Notes: a model not told the origin generated them from the letters alone. DNA of 39,690 nt from Synechococcus sp. Cruz CV12-2-Slac-r (GCF_024346075.1 NZ_JAGQEK010000003.1:1-39690); one strand, 5' to 3'. Counted from the stretch's first letter, positions 18,548 to 26,896 are shown. Made by a program: numbers and translations.

Positions 18548-20164
18548 TTAGATTACTTCAGTTATTGATTCAATCTTGCCGCCACGCCTGTGGATGTAGC
18601 TAAGTTGGCTTGTGATGTCTTTACCGCTTACCAAATAGCTCGCGTTTGGTTTGCGTTGACGCCCACCTGCTGGTTGAGCGGTTACAACGATCCTGAAGCG
18701 TTTTGTAGTGGCATCTGATGCACCTGAGAATACCGCGTTTCGATTAGTTCTAATGGTGGTGGAACGCCAACCTGATGGCACTGCATTTGTTGCAACAGAA
18801 TTAACTAGAACTGAGCTATTTTGTACTGTGTCGCTGGCTGCAAAACCCTGTGCTAGGGCAAGATGTCTATTAAAGCCAATCTGATTGCGACCTGATTCAG
18901 TACTGATTCTTGCGAATGGAACAGTATATTCACCGAAATTTGATTGATACTCTTCGCAATCTAGGTAGCTATTGATTTCAGCTTCATAACCATGAGTTGC
19001 GAGGCGAACGATGTGCACGCTCAACTCAGCCTGTGAAAGTGGTGGGCGGCCCAGGAGGTGCTTGAAGTTTAATTCTACAAAGCGATAAGGGGCATTGGTT
19101 TCAAAGAACCTGCGTTGATATTCGGATGAAAGTGCAATTGCCCTAACAAATTCACGAGTGCTCAAATAACCTTCGGTAAACTTGCTTTCAGTTGTTATTA
19201 ATCTTTCACTTTCCATCATGTGGGGGTTCCCCAGCACCTGGCGATAGGTTGCTCTTATAAGAGCATTGATCTGATCATTTGAATCACCAGTGCAGCGTTC
19301 AAATTTTTCCTGTTCCCGTTGACCTAAGCCAAATCCCACATAAAGATCCCCACGTAAGGGAGTTGAATCTCCTCCATCGCTGCTGGCTCGGCTAACGGGT
19401 TTGAAGCTTGTACTACCAGTTGGCCTACCTGCATAACCACCAGATTCAATAAAGTTTGACTGGTATACCTGTGATGGGAACTTAATTGTGTTGCCTATAG
19501 ATTTAACCAAGCTGTACATCAGCTGACTTCTTGTTCCAATTGCAGTATCGCTGCCAGCAAAATTCTGTTCAAGTGCGGCGATACGGTTGAAGGCTGATTG
19601 CGGCTGACCTGGTTTTGAGTTCCACGATCTGGCATAAGGAACAGTGTCTGTTCCAAAAACTGTGTTGTATTCCGCGGAGTCAATTAAGCTATCTATGTCG
19701 GCGTTAAATCCATCTGCAGCCACTCTCGCTACATGTTCAGTTATTTCTGCTTCGTTTTGTGGTGCCCTGCCAAGAATGTGTTTGAAGCTGAGTTCAACTG
19801 ATCGATGGGGCCCAACAGCATCAAAGTAGCGGCTACGATAAAATGCTGATTTGGCTAGTTCACGCACAAAATCGCGCACTTCAATCTCACCATTTCTTAG
19901 TCGTGATTCAGCGCTTCCAAGCTTTTCGCTTTCCATTGGCTGAACATTGCCAAATACTTGCCGGTAGGCAGCGGTTATAACAATCGCTAGCTGATCCTCA
20001 TCACTTGGATGAAATTTATCGCTGCTTGTTTGTATTCCTTTGCGGAAATCGCTGTTTGTTGTGGCGGCGCCTTTTGATGGTGTGCGCTTTCTTGAGAAAG
20101 AGATTGGCCCATCGATAAGGGCGGTTGCCCCAAATAATAAAGACCGTGATTGATTGTTTGTCAT
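18548..20164 (-). CDS. cpeE: Tandem two-domain phycoerythrin rod linker (CpeE type)
   Basis: 538 residues with two full linker domains, about 55-185 (TAAYRQVFGNVQPMESEK ... SVELSFKHILGRAPQNEAEI ... FGTDTVPYAR) and 295-425 (RATYRQVLGNPHMMESERL ... FVELNFKHLLGRPPLSQAEL ... FGEYTVPFAR), plus a C-terminal CpcD module (about 485-537, ending RRGGKIESI). One chain should span two PE hexamers. Duplicated linkers named CpeE or MpeE are known in marine Synechococcus, so the symbol is tentative. It lies between cpeC and the single-domain linker in the same direction. Confidence 0.85.
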   Translation of the reverse strand: MTNNQSRSLLFGATALIDGPISFSRKRTPSKGAATTNSDFRKGIQTSSDKFHPSDEDQLAIVITAAYRQVFGNVQPMESEKLGSAESRLRNGEIEVRDFVRELAKSAFYRSRYFDAVGPHRSVELSFKHILGRAPQNEAEITEHVARVAADGFNADIDSLIDSAEYNTVFGTDTVPYARSWNSKPGQPQSAFNRIAALEQNFAGSDTAIGTRSQLMYSLVKSIGNTIKFPSQVYQSNFIESGGYAGRPTGSTSFKPVSRASSDGGDSTPLRGDLYVGFGLGQREQEKFERCTGDSNDQINALIRATYRQVLGNPHMMESERLITTESKFTEGYLSTREFVRAIALSSEYQRRFFETNAPYRFVELNFKHLLGRPPLSQAELSVHIVRLATHGYEAEINSYLDCEEYQSNFGEYTVPFARISTESGRNQIGFNRHLALAQGFAASDTVQNSSVLVNSVATNAVPSGWRSTTIRTNRNAVFSGASDATTKRFRIVVTAQPAGGRQRKPNASYLVSGKDITSQLSYIHRRGGKIESITEVI

Positions 20165-20234
20165 TTTTGGAAACCTCGTTTGACAGGTGGATTGTATTAT
20201 GTAGTAAATATATTTAATTTTTTTGCGTGCCAGC

Positions 20235-21119
20235 TCACATTGGGGTGATGCTGGAGATTACACCGCCTTCTTTGTGGATCCTTTTGTATTCTTGTGAAAG
20301 CTTTTCGTAAGGCACGAAATATACCCTATTTGATTTTATATAACGTGATATAGGGCGAATGTTATTTGCTCTATACCCAGTTACATTAATTCGATACATC
20401 CGCCCAACAGCACCTGCGCCAAGCCTTGTTGTTGCATCCTGCAGATTTGTAGCCGGGCGGAAGCTCCATCCTTGCGTTTCAGCAGAGGAAGGTGCAATTA
20501 CTGCTAACGGACGGTTTTGGTAAACAGCTCCCCCTAGCCTTGAACTAATTCCGGCAAGATCTCCTTTAAGGCTGCTGCTGCTATTACCTCTTAGCAACTG
20601 GAAGCTCCAACCAAATTCCTGCATAGTGCTGCAGCTTTCTGTTTTCCAGCCGCGTTGGTATGGAACGGTGTATTCACCAAAGGTATTTTGGTATTCATCT
20701 GAATCAAGGAAGCTATCTATGTCTGCTTCGTAGCCAAGGGTATCCAGGCGTTCGGCATGAACACGCATCTCTTGAAAGCTGGCTGGTGCTCTGCCTAGCA
20801 AATGGCGGAAAGCTAATTCGATATATCTGTATCTAGAGCAGGCATCAAAGAAGCGACTTTGGTACAACTCGCTTTTGGCAATCCGGCGGATGAATTCCCG
20901 AACGCTTATTTCCCCTAGTTTGAATTGTGATTCGGGCACCAGTTGGCGCTCACTATCCATCACATAGGCGTTGCCCATCACCTGCCTGTATGCGGCATTA
21001 ATCACTTCTACTTTGCTTGCATCTGGATCCCCGGAAAAATTTTCGTAGGGGGAATCGCTATCAAAGCGCTCTACTCCTAAGCGCGAGGCAGGACCGAAGG
21101 GCATCGATGAGTAAAACAA
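20235..21119 (-). CDS. cpeC: Phycoerythrin rod linker CpeC
   Basis: 294 residues. The N terminus MFYSSMPFGPASRLGVERFD is typical of rod linkers; the linker domain (about 30-160) has NAAYRQVMGNAYVMDSERQL, YIELAFRHLLGRAPASFQEM and FGEYTVPYQRGW; the CpcD module is at about 240-294 (GRMYRINVTGYR, VYFVPYEKLSQEYKRIHKEGG). It is the first PE linker in the operon order, as cpeC is in cpeCDESTR. It probably joins the inner PE hexamer to phycocyanin. Confidence 0.88.
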   Translation of the reverse strand: MFYSSMPFGPASRLGVERFDSDSPYENFSGDPDASKVEVINAAYRQVMGNAYVMDSERQLVPESQFKLGEISVREFIRRIAKSELYQSRFFDACSRYRYIELAFRHLLGRAPASFQEMRVHAERLDTLGYEADIDSFLDSDEYQNTFGEYTVPYQRGWKTESCSTMQEFGWSFQLLRGNSSSSLKGDLAGISSRLGGAVYQNRPLAVIAPSSAETQGWSFRPATNLQDATTRLGAGAVGRMYRINVTGYRANNIRPISRYIKSNRVYFVPYEKLSQEYKRIHKEGGVISSITPM

Positions 21120-21176
21120 CTGGTCTCCACCATCATCTGATGAGAAGCCCTTTTATGGAGATCAACTTTATATAGC

Positions 21177-21872
21177 TCAACTTTTGCCGTCGTAATCCTT
21201 GAGATGCTGCTCCAGGCTTGCCCGCGTGGTGCTTCTCGTAAGGGGATTCCAGCAATCTAGCTCTTTATATGGGCGGCGTAGCAATTCAGAGGCGATATTT
21301 TCTAAGCCGGTTGCAAACGAAAAATCCGCGCCCTCAATGCTTTCAGCGCCATCAAGAGCCGCATCGCTGAGATCGGCACCACGGAAATCTGCCTGATTCA
21401 GTTGGCTTCCTGTAAAACTTGCCCCCCTACACATAGCCCCTTGCATTTGGGCGCAACGAAGATCTGCGGAAATCAGCCGAACTCCATCGAGAATTGCACC
21501 GCTCAGATTGGCGCCGCTTAGGTATGTGCCCATGCAGGAGGCGCCCCTGAAGTCCATCCCCCGTAGATCAGCTCCGGAAAGGAACACAGCATTTAATTTT
21601 GCACCTGGGCCAATAGCACCAGATTTTTGATAATTAAAACCGGTGGGCCAGATTGTTTTTGAATCGTATCTGGCAAGTTTTAGATCTGAATCATCCAGAT
21701 TGCAGCCGCTTAAATCCGCACCTTGCAGATTGGCTCTGCAAAGCCTAGCTTTTTGAAGATTAGGTATCTTGATTATTTTGCCACTCCAATTTGCACCCCT
21801 TGCGTCGATAACCCCGAGGATTGAATTGTTTGGTTCTGTTAGCTCCGGTGGCCACCAGTTTTCAAGGCTCAT
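21177..21872 (-). CDS. Pentapeptide-repeat protein in the rod cluster
   Basis: 231 residues from ATG 21872. Repeated A(D/N)LxG units (LCRANLQGADLSGCNLDDSDL, FLSGADLRGMDFRGAS, YLSGANLSGAILDGVRL, ADFRGADLSDAAL) predict a right-handed quadrilateral beta-helix over about residues 40-180, interrupted once around 68-92. The last 40 residues are not repeats. No signal peptide or membrane segment. It lies between the CpcL-like gene (17-bp gap) and cpeC on the same strand. Function unknown; an assembly scaffold or regulator is conceivable. Confidence 0.85.
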   Translation of the reverse strand: MSLENWWPPELTEPNNSILGVIDARGANWSGKIIKIPNLQKARLCRANLQGADLSGCNLDDSDLKLARYDSKTIWPTGFNYQKSGAIGPGAKLNAVFLSGADLRGMDFRGASCMGTYLSGANLSGAILDGVRLISADLRCAQMQGAMCRGASFTGSQLNQADFRGADLSDAALDGAESIEGADFSFATGLENIASELLRRPYKELDCWNPLTRSTTRASLEQHLKDYDGKS

Positions 21873-21889
21873 CAAATTCGAGATTTCTT

Positions 21890-22642
21890 TTAGTTAGTGC
21901 GCAGCATAGAGAAACCAACAAGTACAAGCACCCTTAAGATTTCAAATCCGCCAATTGCAAATAAGCCAAGCCATACTTTGAGAGCCCATGCTGGTGGCTT
22001 GGCTGGTAGCCATTTCGCCGCAGGAGCCGGCTCATAAGATTTCAACTCACCGCTCGGTGTTCTTTGTTGCATCGTGTCGCGCCAATCGGAGCCATAGCGC
22101 GGGAATTGCTGATATATAGGCATTTCACCTGTGGCCCGGCCGGCAAGGCTTCTTGAGCGCTGCTCTGGAACTTGATCTAGGCCGAAGGCATTTATGTACT
22201 CCTCACTATCAAGTAGTTGATTTACAAAACCCTCAAGACCTTCTTTTGCAATTACTATCGACCAGGTTCTTCTTTCGGCGTCGTTATAAACAGGCCTGCC
22301 TAACACCCTGCCAACAATTTGATCTACCATTCGATAGTTTGAATTGCATTGGTAATAGCCTTCCTTGAAACGTCTTGAAAGAAGTAATCCTCGAATAAAT
22401 TCCCTTACCGGTATCATCCCATTGCGCAATTGCGATTCTAGATGCTGAATGCGATCGCAACTCATCGCGTGAAAAAATATCTGCTTGTAGGCTTTTTCAA
22501 TTATTAAATCAACTCCACTGCCCGCTGAGTGAGCGCTAGAGGGCCCCTCTAGGAAATTCTGTTCCGCAAGGGTTCCGCCACCGGGGGGATATACCCGTGA
22601 ATTTTGGCTTGAGAGGGGATAAGCGAGCAGCGGTAGCGACAT
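21890..22642 (-). CDS. cpcL: CpcL-like (CpcG2-type) rod linker with hydrophobic C-terminal tail
   Basis: The 250 residues from ATG 22642 start MSLPLLAYPLSSQNSRV, the typical CpcG/CpcL N terminus. The linker domain (about 40-165) shows NLESQLRNGxIxVRDFIRG-like LESQLRNGMIPVREFIRG, YRMVDQIVGRVLGRPVYNDAE and INAFGLDQVPEQR. The C terminus differs from CpcG1: after a Pro-rich hinge (PAPAAKWLPAKPPAW) there is a roughly 27-residue hydrophobic stretch (LKVWLGLFAIGGFEILRVL). CpcL proteins with such a tail anchor rods to the thylakoid and feed photosystem I in other cyanobacteria. An ATG two codons upstream (22648) is an alternative. Confidence 0.78.
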   Translation of the reverse strand: MSLPLLAYPLSSQNSRVYPPGGGTLAEQNFLEGPSSAHSAGSGVDLIIEKAYKQIFFHAMSCDRIQHLESQLRNGMIPVREFIRGLLLSRRFKEGYYQCNSNYRMVDQIVGRVLGRPVYNDAERRTWSIVIAKEGLEGFVNQLLDSEEYINAFGLDQVPEQRSRSLAGRATGEMPIYQQFPRYGSDWRDTMQQRTPSGELKSYEPAPAAKWLPAKPPAWALKVWLGLFAIGGFEILRVLVLVGFSMLRTN

Positions 22643-22743
22643 GGGCATGTTGCCGTGACATAAAAAGCTGTGGAGGCATTATTTCGCAGATTTGCTGAAT
22701 TAATTCAAATGCCTAGCAGCTCTTCATCAATGTTATTAAACGG

Positions 22744-23202
22744 CTAATTGCTGCCATCTCCACCTCCGTAAACTTTGTTTAGTTGTTCCCGGTTTAATGC
22801 AGGTGATGCGCAGAGCCAGCCATGCCTTTCTCTGTAGAAAGCCCATCTCACTTCCTTGCAAAGCCCGGGGCACACATCAATAATTTCGGTAGCTATGTTT
22901 TCTTCAATTCCAAGTTTTATGAGCAGGGCGATGGCTTGATCCGGATTGGCAAGATTTATACCTCTTATCGCTGCCCCCACTACCCAAGTGAGGTTTGATT
23001 CTTCAATTTCAGCTGTGTCATTATCGCAGGCAAGAATAATATTTGCTGATGGCAGCACTTCGGCAGATTCTCCCCATAGATTTAGATCGTCAAGGCGAAA
23101 ATTAATCCTTAAAATAGCTTCGCCTCTACTGATTTTGATCTCCTGGTTTGATCTGCAGGATTGAATCATTGCAGCAATTTGATCGAGCGCTGATGGGCCC
23201 AT
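22744..23202 (-). CDS. Protein of unknown function at the head of the linker operon
   Basis: 152 residues, soluble, acidic. It begins with a helix (LDQIAAMIQSCRSNQEI), has strand-like VLPSANIILACDND, then helices with CPGLCKEVRWAFYRERHGWLC near the end, where four cysteines and aromatic residues cluster. No family is recognised. It is 101 bp upstream of the CpcL-like gene on the same strand and divergent from the 111-aa gene, with a shared spacer of about 100 bp for promoters. Confidence 0.7.
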   Translation of the reverse strand: MGPSALDQIAAMIQSCRSNQEIKISRGEAILRINFRLDDLNLWGESAEVLPSANIILACDNDTAEIEESNLTWVVGAAIRGINLANPDQAIALLIKLGIEENIATEIIDVCPGLCKEVRWAFYRERHGWLCASPALNREQLNKVYGGGDGSN

Positions 23203-23305
23203 AGCTCCCTAGCTTTTTGAGACACACAGAGCCTATTCCAGCTTTCAGCTACTGGCGCTTGTGGGCATGTTTGTTACTATCTGCGCAAACTCACTTTTGC
23301 TAGAT

Positions 23306-23641
23306 ATGGCCTCTTCCCAGCTCTTGCAACGGCTTTTAAATCAGCTCCACGCTTTATCAGAGGTGAATGAAACCCTTACGGTGCGTTTGCTGGAGTTGGA
23401 GGAACGTGTAGAGCTAATGAATCAGAAAATCGCGCCAGCTCCACTTGAGATGCATGAAGGAGACAGGATTTTGCTTGCTGCTTCGGATTTAAGGATTGAA
23501 CGTATTAACGGATTACTTGATCCCATTCAGCTTCCCCGAGAGACTTTGCAAGAGCCTATTCCAGAAGCCTCCCTTGAGCTAATTGCAGATTTGAATTATG
23601 AAGAAGAACAGGAGCAACTTTTTATGGATGAGGCTGCTTAG
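23306..23641 (+). CDS. Small coiled-coil protein of unknown function
   Basis: 111 residues from ATG 23306. The N-terminal 45 residues form a heptad-like coiled coil (LLQRLLNQLHALSEVNETLTVRLLELEERVELM); the rest is acidic, ending EEEQEQLFMDEAA. Upstream GTG/ATG starts at 23261/23267 would add 13-15 hydrophobic residues that look unconvincing. Its TAG overlaps the TAA of convergent cpcT by 4 bp. No known function; the only rightward gene at this end of the island. Confidence 0.65.
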   Translation: MASSQLLQRLLNQLHALSEVNETLTVRLLELEERVELMNQKIAPAPLEMHEGDRILLAASDLRIERINGLLDPIQLPRETLQEPIPEASLELIADLNYEEEQEQLFMDEAA

Positions 23642-24240
23642 TTTCCCCCCATATTGTTTTGCCATTCGATAGGTGGGGGTGGAACTTCAAGCATGTGGCG
23701 CTTAAATTGGAACGGACCAGCTAGTGAACCCCAGCTCAGTTGATTAGTATCAACGTTGTAGCCCCGATCTAGGGTGCTCATTCCCTCTTTATTGATAACA
23801 AAATAACTATCAAGGTAAGTGCAAATACCATTGCGTGTAACTATGCATTTGCAGCCCGGTTCGATTAATCCTTCGTACCCCATATTTTGAGGCGTAACAT
23901 TATATGTACAGCCTTCTAGTGTAATAAGGTTTGGCTCTGTGATTTTAAGTAGTTTCTCAATGTTGCTTGCAGCACCAATGAACGCTTGCTCATCTTTAAT
24001 TGCTTTATTTATAATTTGAATTGCGCCAGCTCTCACCACCACCTGCAAAACCCTGATTCGGTAGGGTTCATTTGGGGCAACCGTGTAGGCCTGTTCTAGT
24101 AAAAGTGAACCTGGTTCTAGATGGGGTAGAGCCCTTATCCGCACTTGGATGTGGGCATAGATTGGTGGGTTGTTGAAGGCCTGCTCACGATTGCAGAAAT
24201 CACCGCAAAGCAGCTGGCAGAGTTGAAATGCATGGTCCAT
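23638..24240 (-). CDS. cpcT: CpcT, phycocyanin beta-subunit Cys153 bilin lyase
   Basis: 200 residues of the T-type lyase family, starting at ATG 24240 (MDHAFQLCQLL); the TTG at 24267 is less likely. Landmarks are DFCNREQAFNNPPIYAHIQVRIRALP, LLLEQAYTVAPNEPYRIRVLQ, EGLIEPGCKCIV, TYLDSYFVI and WGSLAGPFQFKRHM. These match CpcT more than CpeT (PPxxAHIxVxxRPLP). CpcT loads Cys153 of CpcB; in strains where that site carries phycoerythrobilin it is called RpcT. It closes the rod cluster. Confidence 0.85.
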   Translation of the reverse strand: MDHAFQLCQLLCGDFCNREQAFNNPPIYAHIQVRIRALPHLEPGSLLLEQAYTVAPNEPYRIRVLQVVVRAGAIQIINKAIKDEQAFIGAASNIEKLLKITEPNLITLEGCTYNVTPQNMGYEGLIEPGCKCIVTRNGICTYLDSYFVINKEGMSTLDRGYNVDTNQLSWGSLAGPFQFKRHMLEVPPPPIEWQNNMGGN

Positions 24241-24285
24241 GGCTGCAAACTTAGGATGATGTTTCAATTTTGGGCAGCAACTCGG

Positions 24286-25521
24286 ATGAATGGCTTTCCC
24301 CCGCAGCGCCTTTTGCTGGGTTTGCTGCCTTTGTTAGCTCTCCTTCAAGGCTGCAAAATGCCGCTTTTGCAGGAGTATCTTGTTGAGCGATCTAAATCCA
24401 TAGGTTTTGGATCAACCATTCGTGTATTAGTGGAAACGAGATTAGGAGCTGATCCCCTCGATATAAAGCTGAACAAATCTACGATCAGCGCGGAAATTCG
24501 TGAGTTTGAGCGTTTCAATCCTGATGTGAAGATACAGGCTAGGTTTATTCCCCCTGTTGATTTAGAAAGAGAGATTAAGTTTCAACACACTCGCGGCTTG
24601 GGCCCTGATTTAATACTTTTAACTAATAATAATGCCCTGCCATTTTTACGCAAGAATTTCATTAAACCCGTCTCGCTTAATCGATTTGAAATCCTTTCTA
24701 TACGTAATAGCTTGCTGCCCTCATTTAAGCATAAAGGTAAATTAATTGGAATCCCAGTATTTATTTTTCCGCAAATTGCTTGCTATAACCGTTTGCGTTT
24801 AAAAAAACCTCCTGAAAATCTTGATGAACTTATAAAGCTGAGCCAGAACGGCTATTCATTTGGAATTAATAAGAATTTTGATCAATTGCTATGGCTTTAT
24901 TCCGGCCTGGGCGATGCTTTGTTTGAGCCAAAGATTCTGCCTTCTAGCCTTTCATTTCTGCGCTGGTTAAAGCTCGCAAATCTTCAGCCAACAATCAGTT
25001 TTGAATCTGATCCGCTCCTGTTGAGAAGCGGCTTGATTTCCGGTGAATTTAGTTGGATTACTTGCACTGGAGCCTGGCTGCCAGGTTTGCAAAGTCGTAT
25101 GGGTGAAAAGTTGGGCATTGTGATGCTTCCTAATGTGCCAACAGGAAACGCAAGTCCGTTTTTAAATGCGCGCACTTGGCTGTTTGGCTCGCAATCAAGT
25201 GGGCGGCAGCATGAATTAGCCAAGAAATTTGTACTTTTTTCAGTTAATATTGTTCAGCAACGAAATATGGCATTGAAATTAGGCACGGCGGTACCTGTGA
25301 ATCCTGGCATTAGTTTACCACTTAAGACGAATAATACCTTGCAACTTGTTGATCTTGCTGCGGAGCGGGGTAAGTTGCTAAGTTTGGATCAGATTGATTG
25401 GCTCTATAAAACAGATCCCGTTTTAATTCCCGATTTAAATCTTGTTATTAGTGGTGAGCAGAGCCCTGAAGCAATTGCACCCCGATTGAATGAACTTTTG
25501 AAATATGGAGCCAAAAAATGA
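24286..25521 (+). CDS. Solute-binding lipoprotein of ABC transporter type (orphan)
   Basis: 411 residues from ATG 24286: basic n-region (MNGFPPQR), hydrophobic core (LLLGLLPLLALL) and a lipobox LLQGC with Cys at about 24, so a lipid-anchored periplasmic protein. The mature part looks like family-1 (sugar-type) binding proteins: SAEIREFERFNPDVKIQARF, LGPDLILLTNN, a central GIPVFIFPQIACYNRLRL and late AKKFVLFSVNIVQQRN. No permease or ATPase gene is nearby. It overlaps the MscS-type gene by 4 nt (ATGA). Upstream in-frame ATGs (24256, 24259) would lengthen the n-region. Substrate unknown. Confidence 0.78.
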   Translation: MNGFPPQRLLLGLLPLLALLQGCKMPLLQEYLVERSKSIGFGSTIRVLVETRLGADPLDIKLNKSTISAEIREFERFNPDVKIQARFIPPVDLEREIKFQHTRGLGPDLILLTNNNALPFLRKNFIKPVSLNRFEILSIRNSLLPSFKHKGKLIGIPVFIFPQIACYNRLRLKKPPENLDELIKLSQNGYSFGINKNFDQLLWLYSGLGDALFEPKILPSSLSFLRWLKLANLQPTISFESDPLLLRSGLISGEFSWITCTGAWLPGLQSRMGEKLGIVMLPNVPTGNASPFLNARTWLFGSQSSGRQHELAKKFVLFSVNIVQQRNMALKLGTAVPVNPGISLPLKTNNTLQLVDLAAERGKLLSLDQIDWLYKTDPVLIPDLNLVISGEQSPEAIAPRLNELLKYGAKK

Positions 25522-26819
25522 ATAATTTATCTGATATTTTTAACGATCTTTTCTCCGACGCTTTTCGAGTCTCTGTTCTTATTCAGATTGTTACTTTAGG
25601 ATTTGCGCTCATATTCTGGGTTGTGCTAAGTAAATTGCTTAACCTAGAGGCTCGCCATTGGCCATTGGAGAGGCGTTATAAGTATATATCGGCTTTTAAG
25701 GAATTAGCAAATGAGTTGCTCTTGCTTTTTGTATTGAGAATCTTTTCGCTTGCGCTTGATAGTATTTCTGGTGTAGCTGGATTGGCATTTTTTATTACTG
25801 GTTTTTATGGCTTGTGTTTGTTTTCTAGATTTTTAATTATTTTGCTTAAATTTCACGCACCCATAGCGGTTGTAAGTAAATTTGATCTAAGTGTTCTGCG
25901 GCCTGCTTATGTGATTGTTGGCTTTTTAAGTGTTCTTTCTCAAATATCTGATTTACCATCTTTACTCGCTTCTCCTGTGGCCATGGTAGGTGGCGATAAT
26001 TTTAGTTTTAATGATGTTCTTTTACTTTTATTGGGTAGTTACTTTCTCGCTACCGGCACCGCTCTTCCGGCTTGGGGCTTAACTTGGCTAGCTGCAAACT
26101 TATTCCAATTATCAAAACCGGCAATAAGGGCTACTGAGTTGATTATTCGCTACCTAATCGTAGCGATTGGCCTCATTTCCATACTTGTAATCGTTGGGGT
26201 TAATTACACGTTTCTTGCCGCAATTGGCGGCGGATTATCGGTTGGTTTGGGTTTCGGCCTTAAGGAGGTTTTTAGTAATTTTATTAGCGGCTTATGGCTG
26301 CTAATTGAAGGTGCTGTGCGGCCCGGTGATGTGTTGCTTCTAGAAACCGGAACCGGAGAAGACCCTTGCGAAGTGCTTGAGCTTGGCATGCGTGCCACCA
26401 CCCTTTGGCGCGATCGCGACAACGTGGAATTGGTAGTACCAAACCAATTGTTTTTTACGCAGCAAATGGTTACTTATAGCGGTGTGCGAGATAGATACCG
26501 GCGCGGGCAGGTGCTCATAGGTGCTGCCTATCGCCATCCTCCAGAGCAGGTGATTGCAATTCTGGAAGCGGTTGCAGCTACGGTTCCGCGGGTACTAGCA
26601 AAACCGGCGCCTAAGGGTTTGCTTTTGCGCTACAACGATTCGGCAATTACCTACGCAATTCGTTATTGGATTGAAGATCCAATGAATGGCATCTCTGTTG
26701 CCAGTGCAGTGGGAATCGCCGTTTGGAATGCCTTTTCCCGAGAGGGAATTGAGATTCCGTATCCTCAAAGAGTGCTGCATATGGATGCAGCTATTCCTAA
26801 TGCCAGGACCCAGATTTGA
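25518..26819 (+). CDS. MscS-family mechanosensitive-type ion channel
   Basis: 433 residues with about five transmembrane segments in the first 260. The pore helix with its Gly/Ala-rich face is FLAAIGGGLSVGLGFGLKEVFSNFISGLWLLIEG (given as residues 229-262), the MscS signature, followed by the beta domain (RPGDVLLLE, TTLWRDRDNVELVVPNQLFF) and a C-terminal alpha/beta part. MscS channels relieve hypo-osmotic stress; small-ligand-gated members also exist. It is translationally coupled to the binding lipoprotein. Its last 19 bp lie antisense over the 3' end of tRNA-Phe, so the final residues NARTQI are encoded by tRNA sequence. Confidence 0.88.
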   Translation: MNNLSDIFNDLFSDAFRVSVLIQIVTLGFALIFWVVLSKLLNLEARHWPLERRYKYISAFKELANELLLLFVLRIFSLALDSISGVAGLAFFITGFYGLCLFSRFLIILLKFHAPIAVVSKFDLSVLRPAYVIVGFLSVLSQISDLPSLLASPVAMVGGDNFSFNDVLLLLLGSYFLATGTALPAWGLTWLAANLFQLSKPAIRATELIIRYLIVAIGLISILVIVGVNYTFLAAIGGGLSVGLGFGLKEVFSNFISGLWLLIEGAVRPGDVLLLETGTGEDPCEVLELGMRATTLWRDRDNVELVVPNQLFFTQQMVTYSGVRDRYRRGQVLIGAAYRHPPEQVIAILEAVAATVPRVLAKPAPKGLLLRYNDSAITYAIRYWIEDPMNGISVASAVGIAVWNAFSREGIEIPYPQRVLHMDAAIPNARTQI

Positions 26820-26873
26820 ACTGGGGACACGGCGATTTTCAGTCGCCTGCTCTACCAACTGAGCTATCCCGGC
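26801..26873 (-). tRNA. tRNA-Phe (GAA)
   Basis: 73 nt on the minus strand, beginning GCCGGGATAGCTCAG. The acceptor stem GCCGGGA pairs with TCCTGGC (one G-U), the D arm is TAGCTCAGTTGGTAGAGCA, the anticodon loop CTGAAAATC gives GAA, and the T arm is GTTCAAATC. The discriminator is A and CCA is not encoded. Its 3' part overlaps the end of the MscS-type gene on the other strand. Confidence 0.97.
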
Positions 26874-26896
26874 TTGCCCGCAGGCAAGAAGCAATC

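Noticed and set aside
26595-26894. 99-codon minus-strand frame containing GIAQLVEQATENRRVPSSNLGPG
   Set aside because: This is translated tRNA-Phe plus antisense of the MscS-type gene, a classic false ORF.
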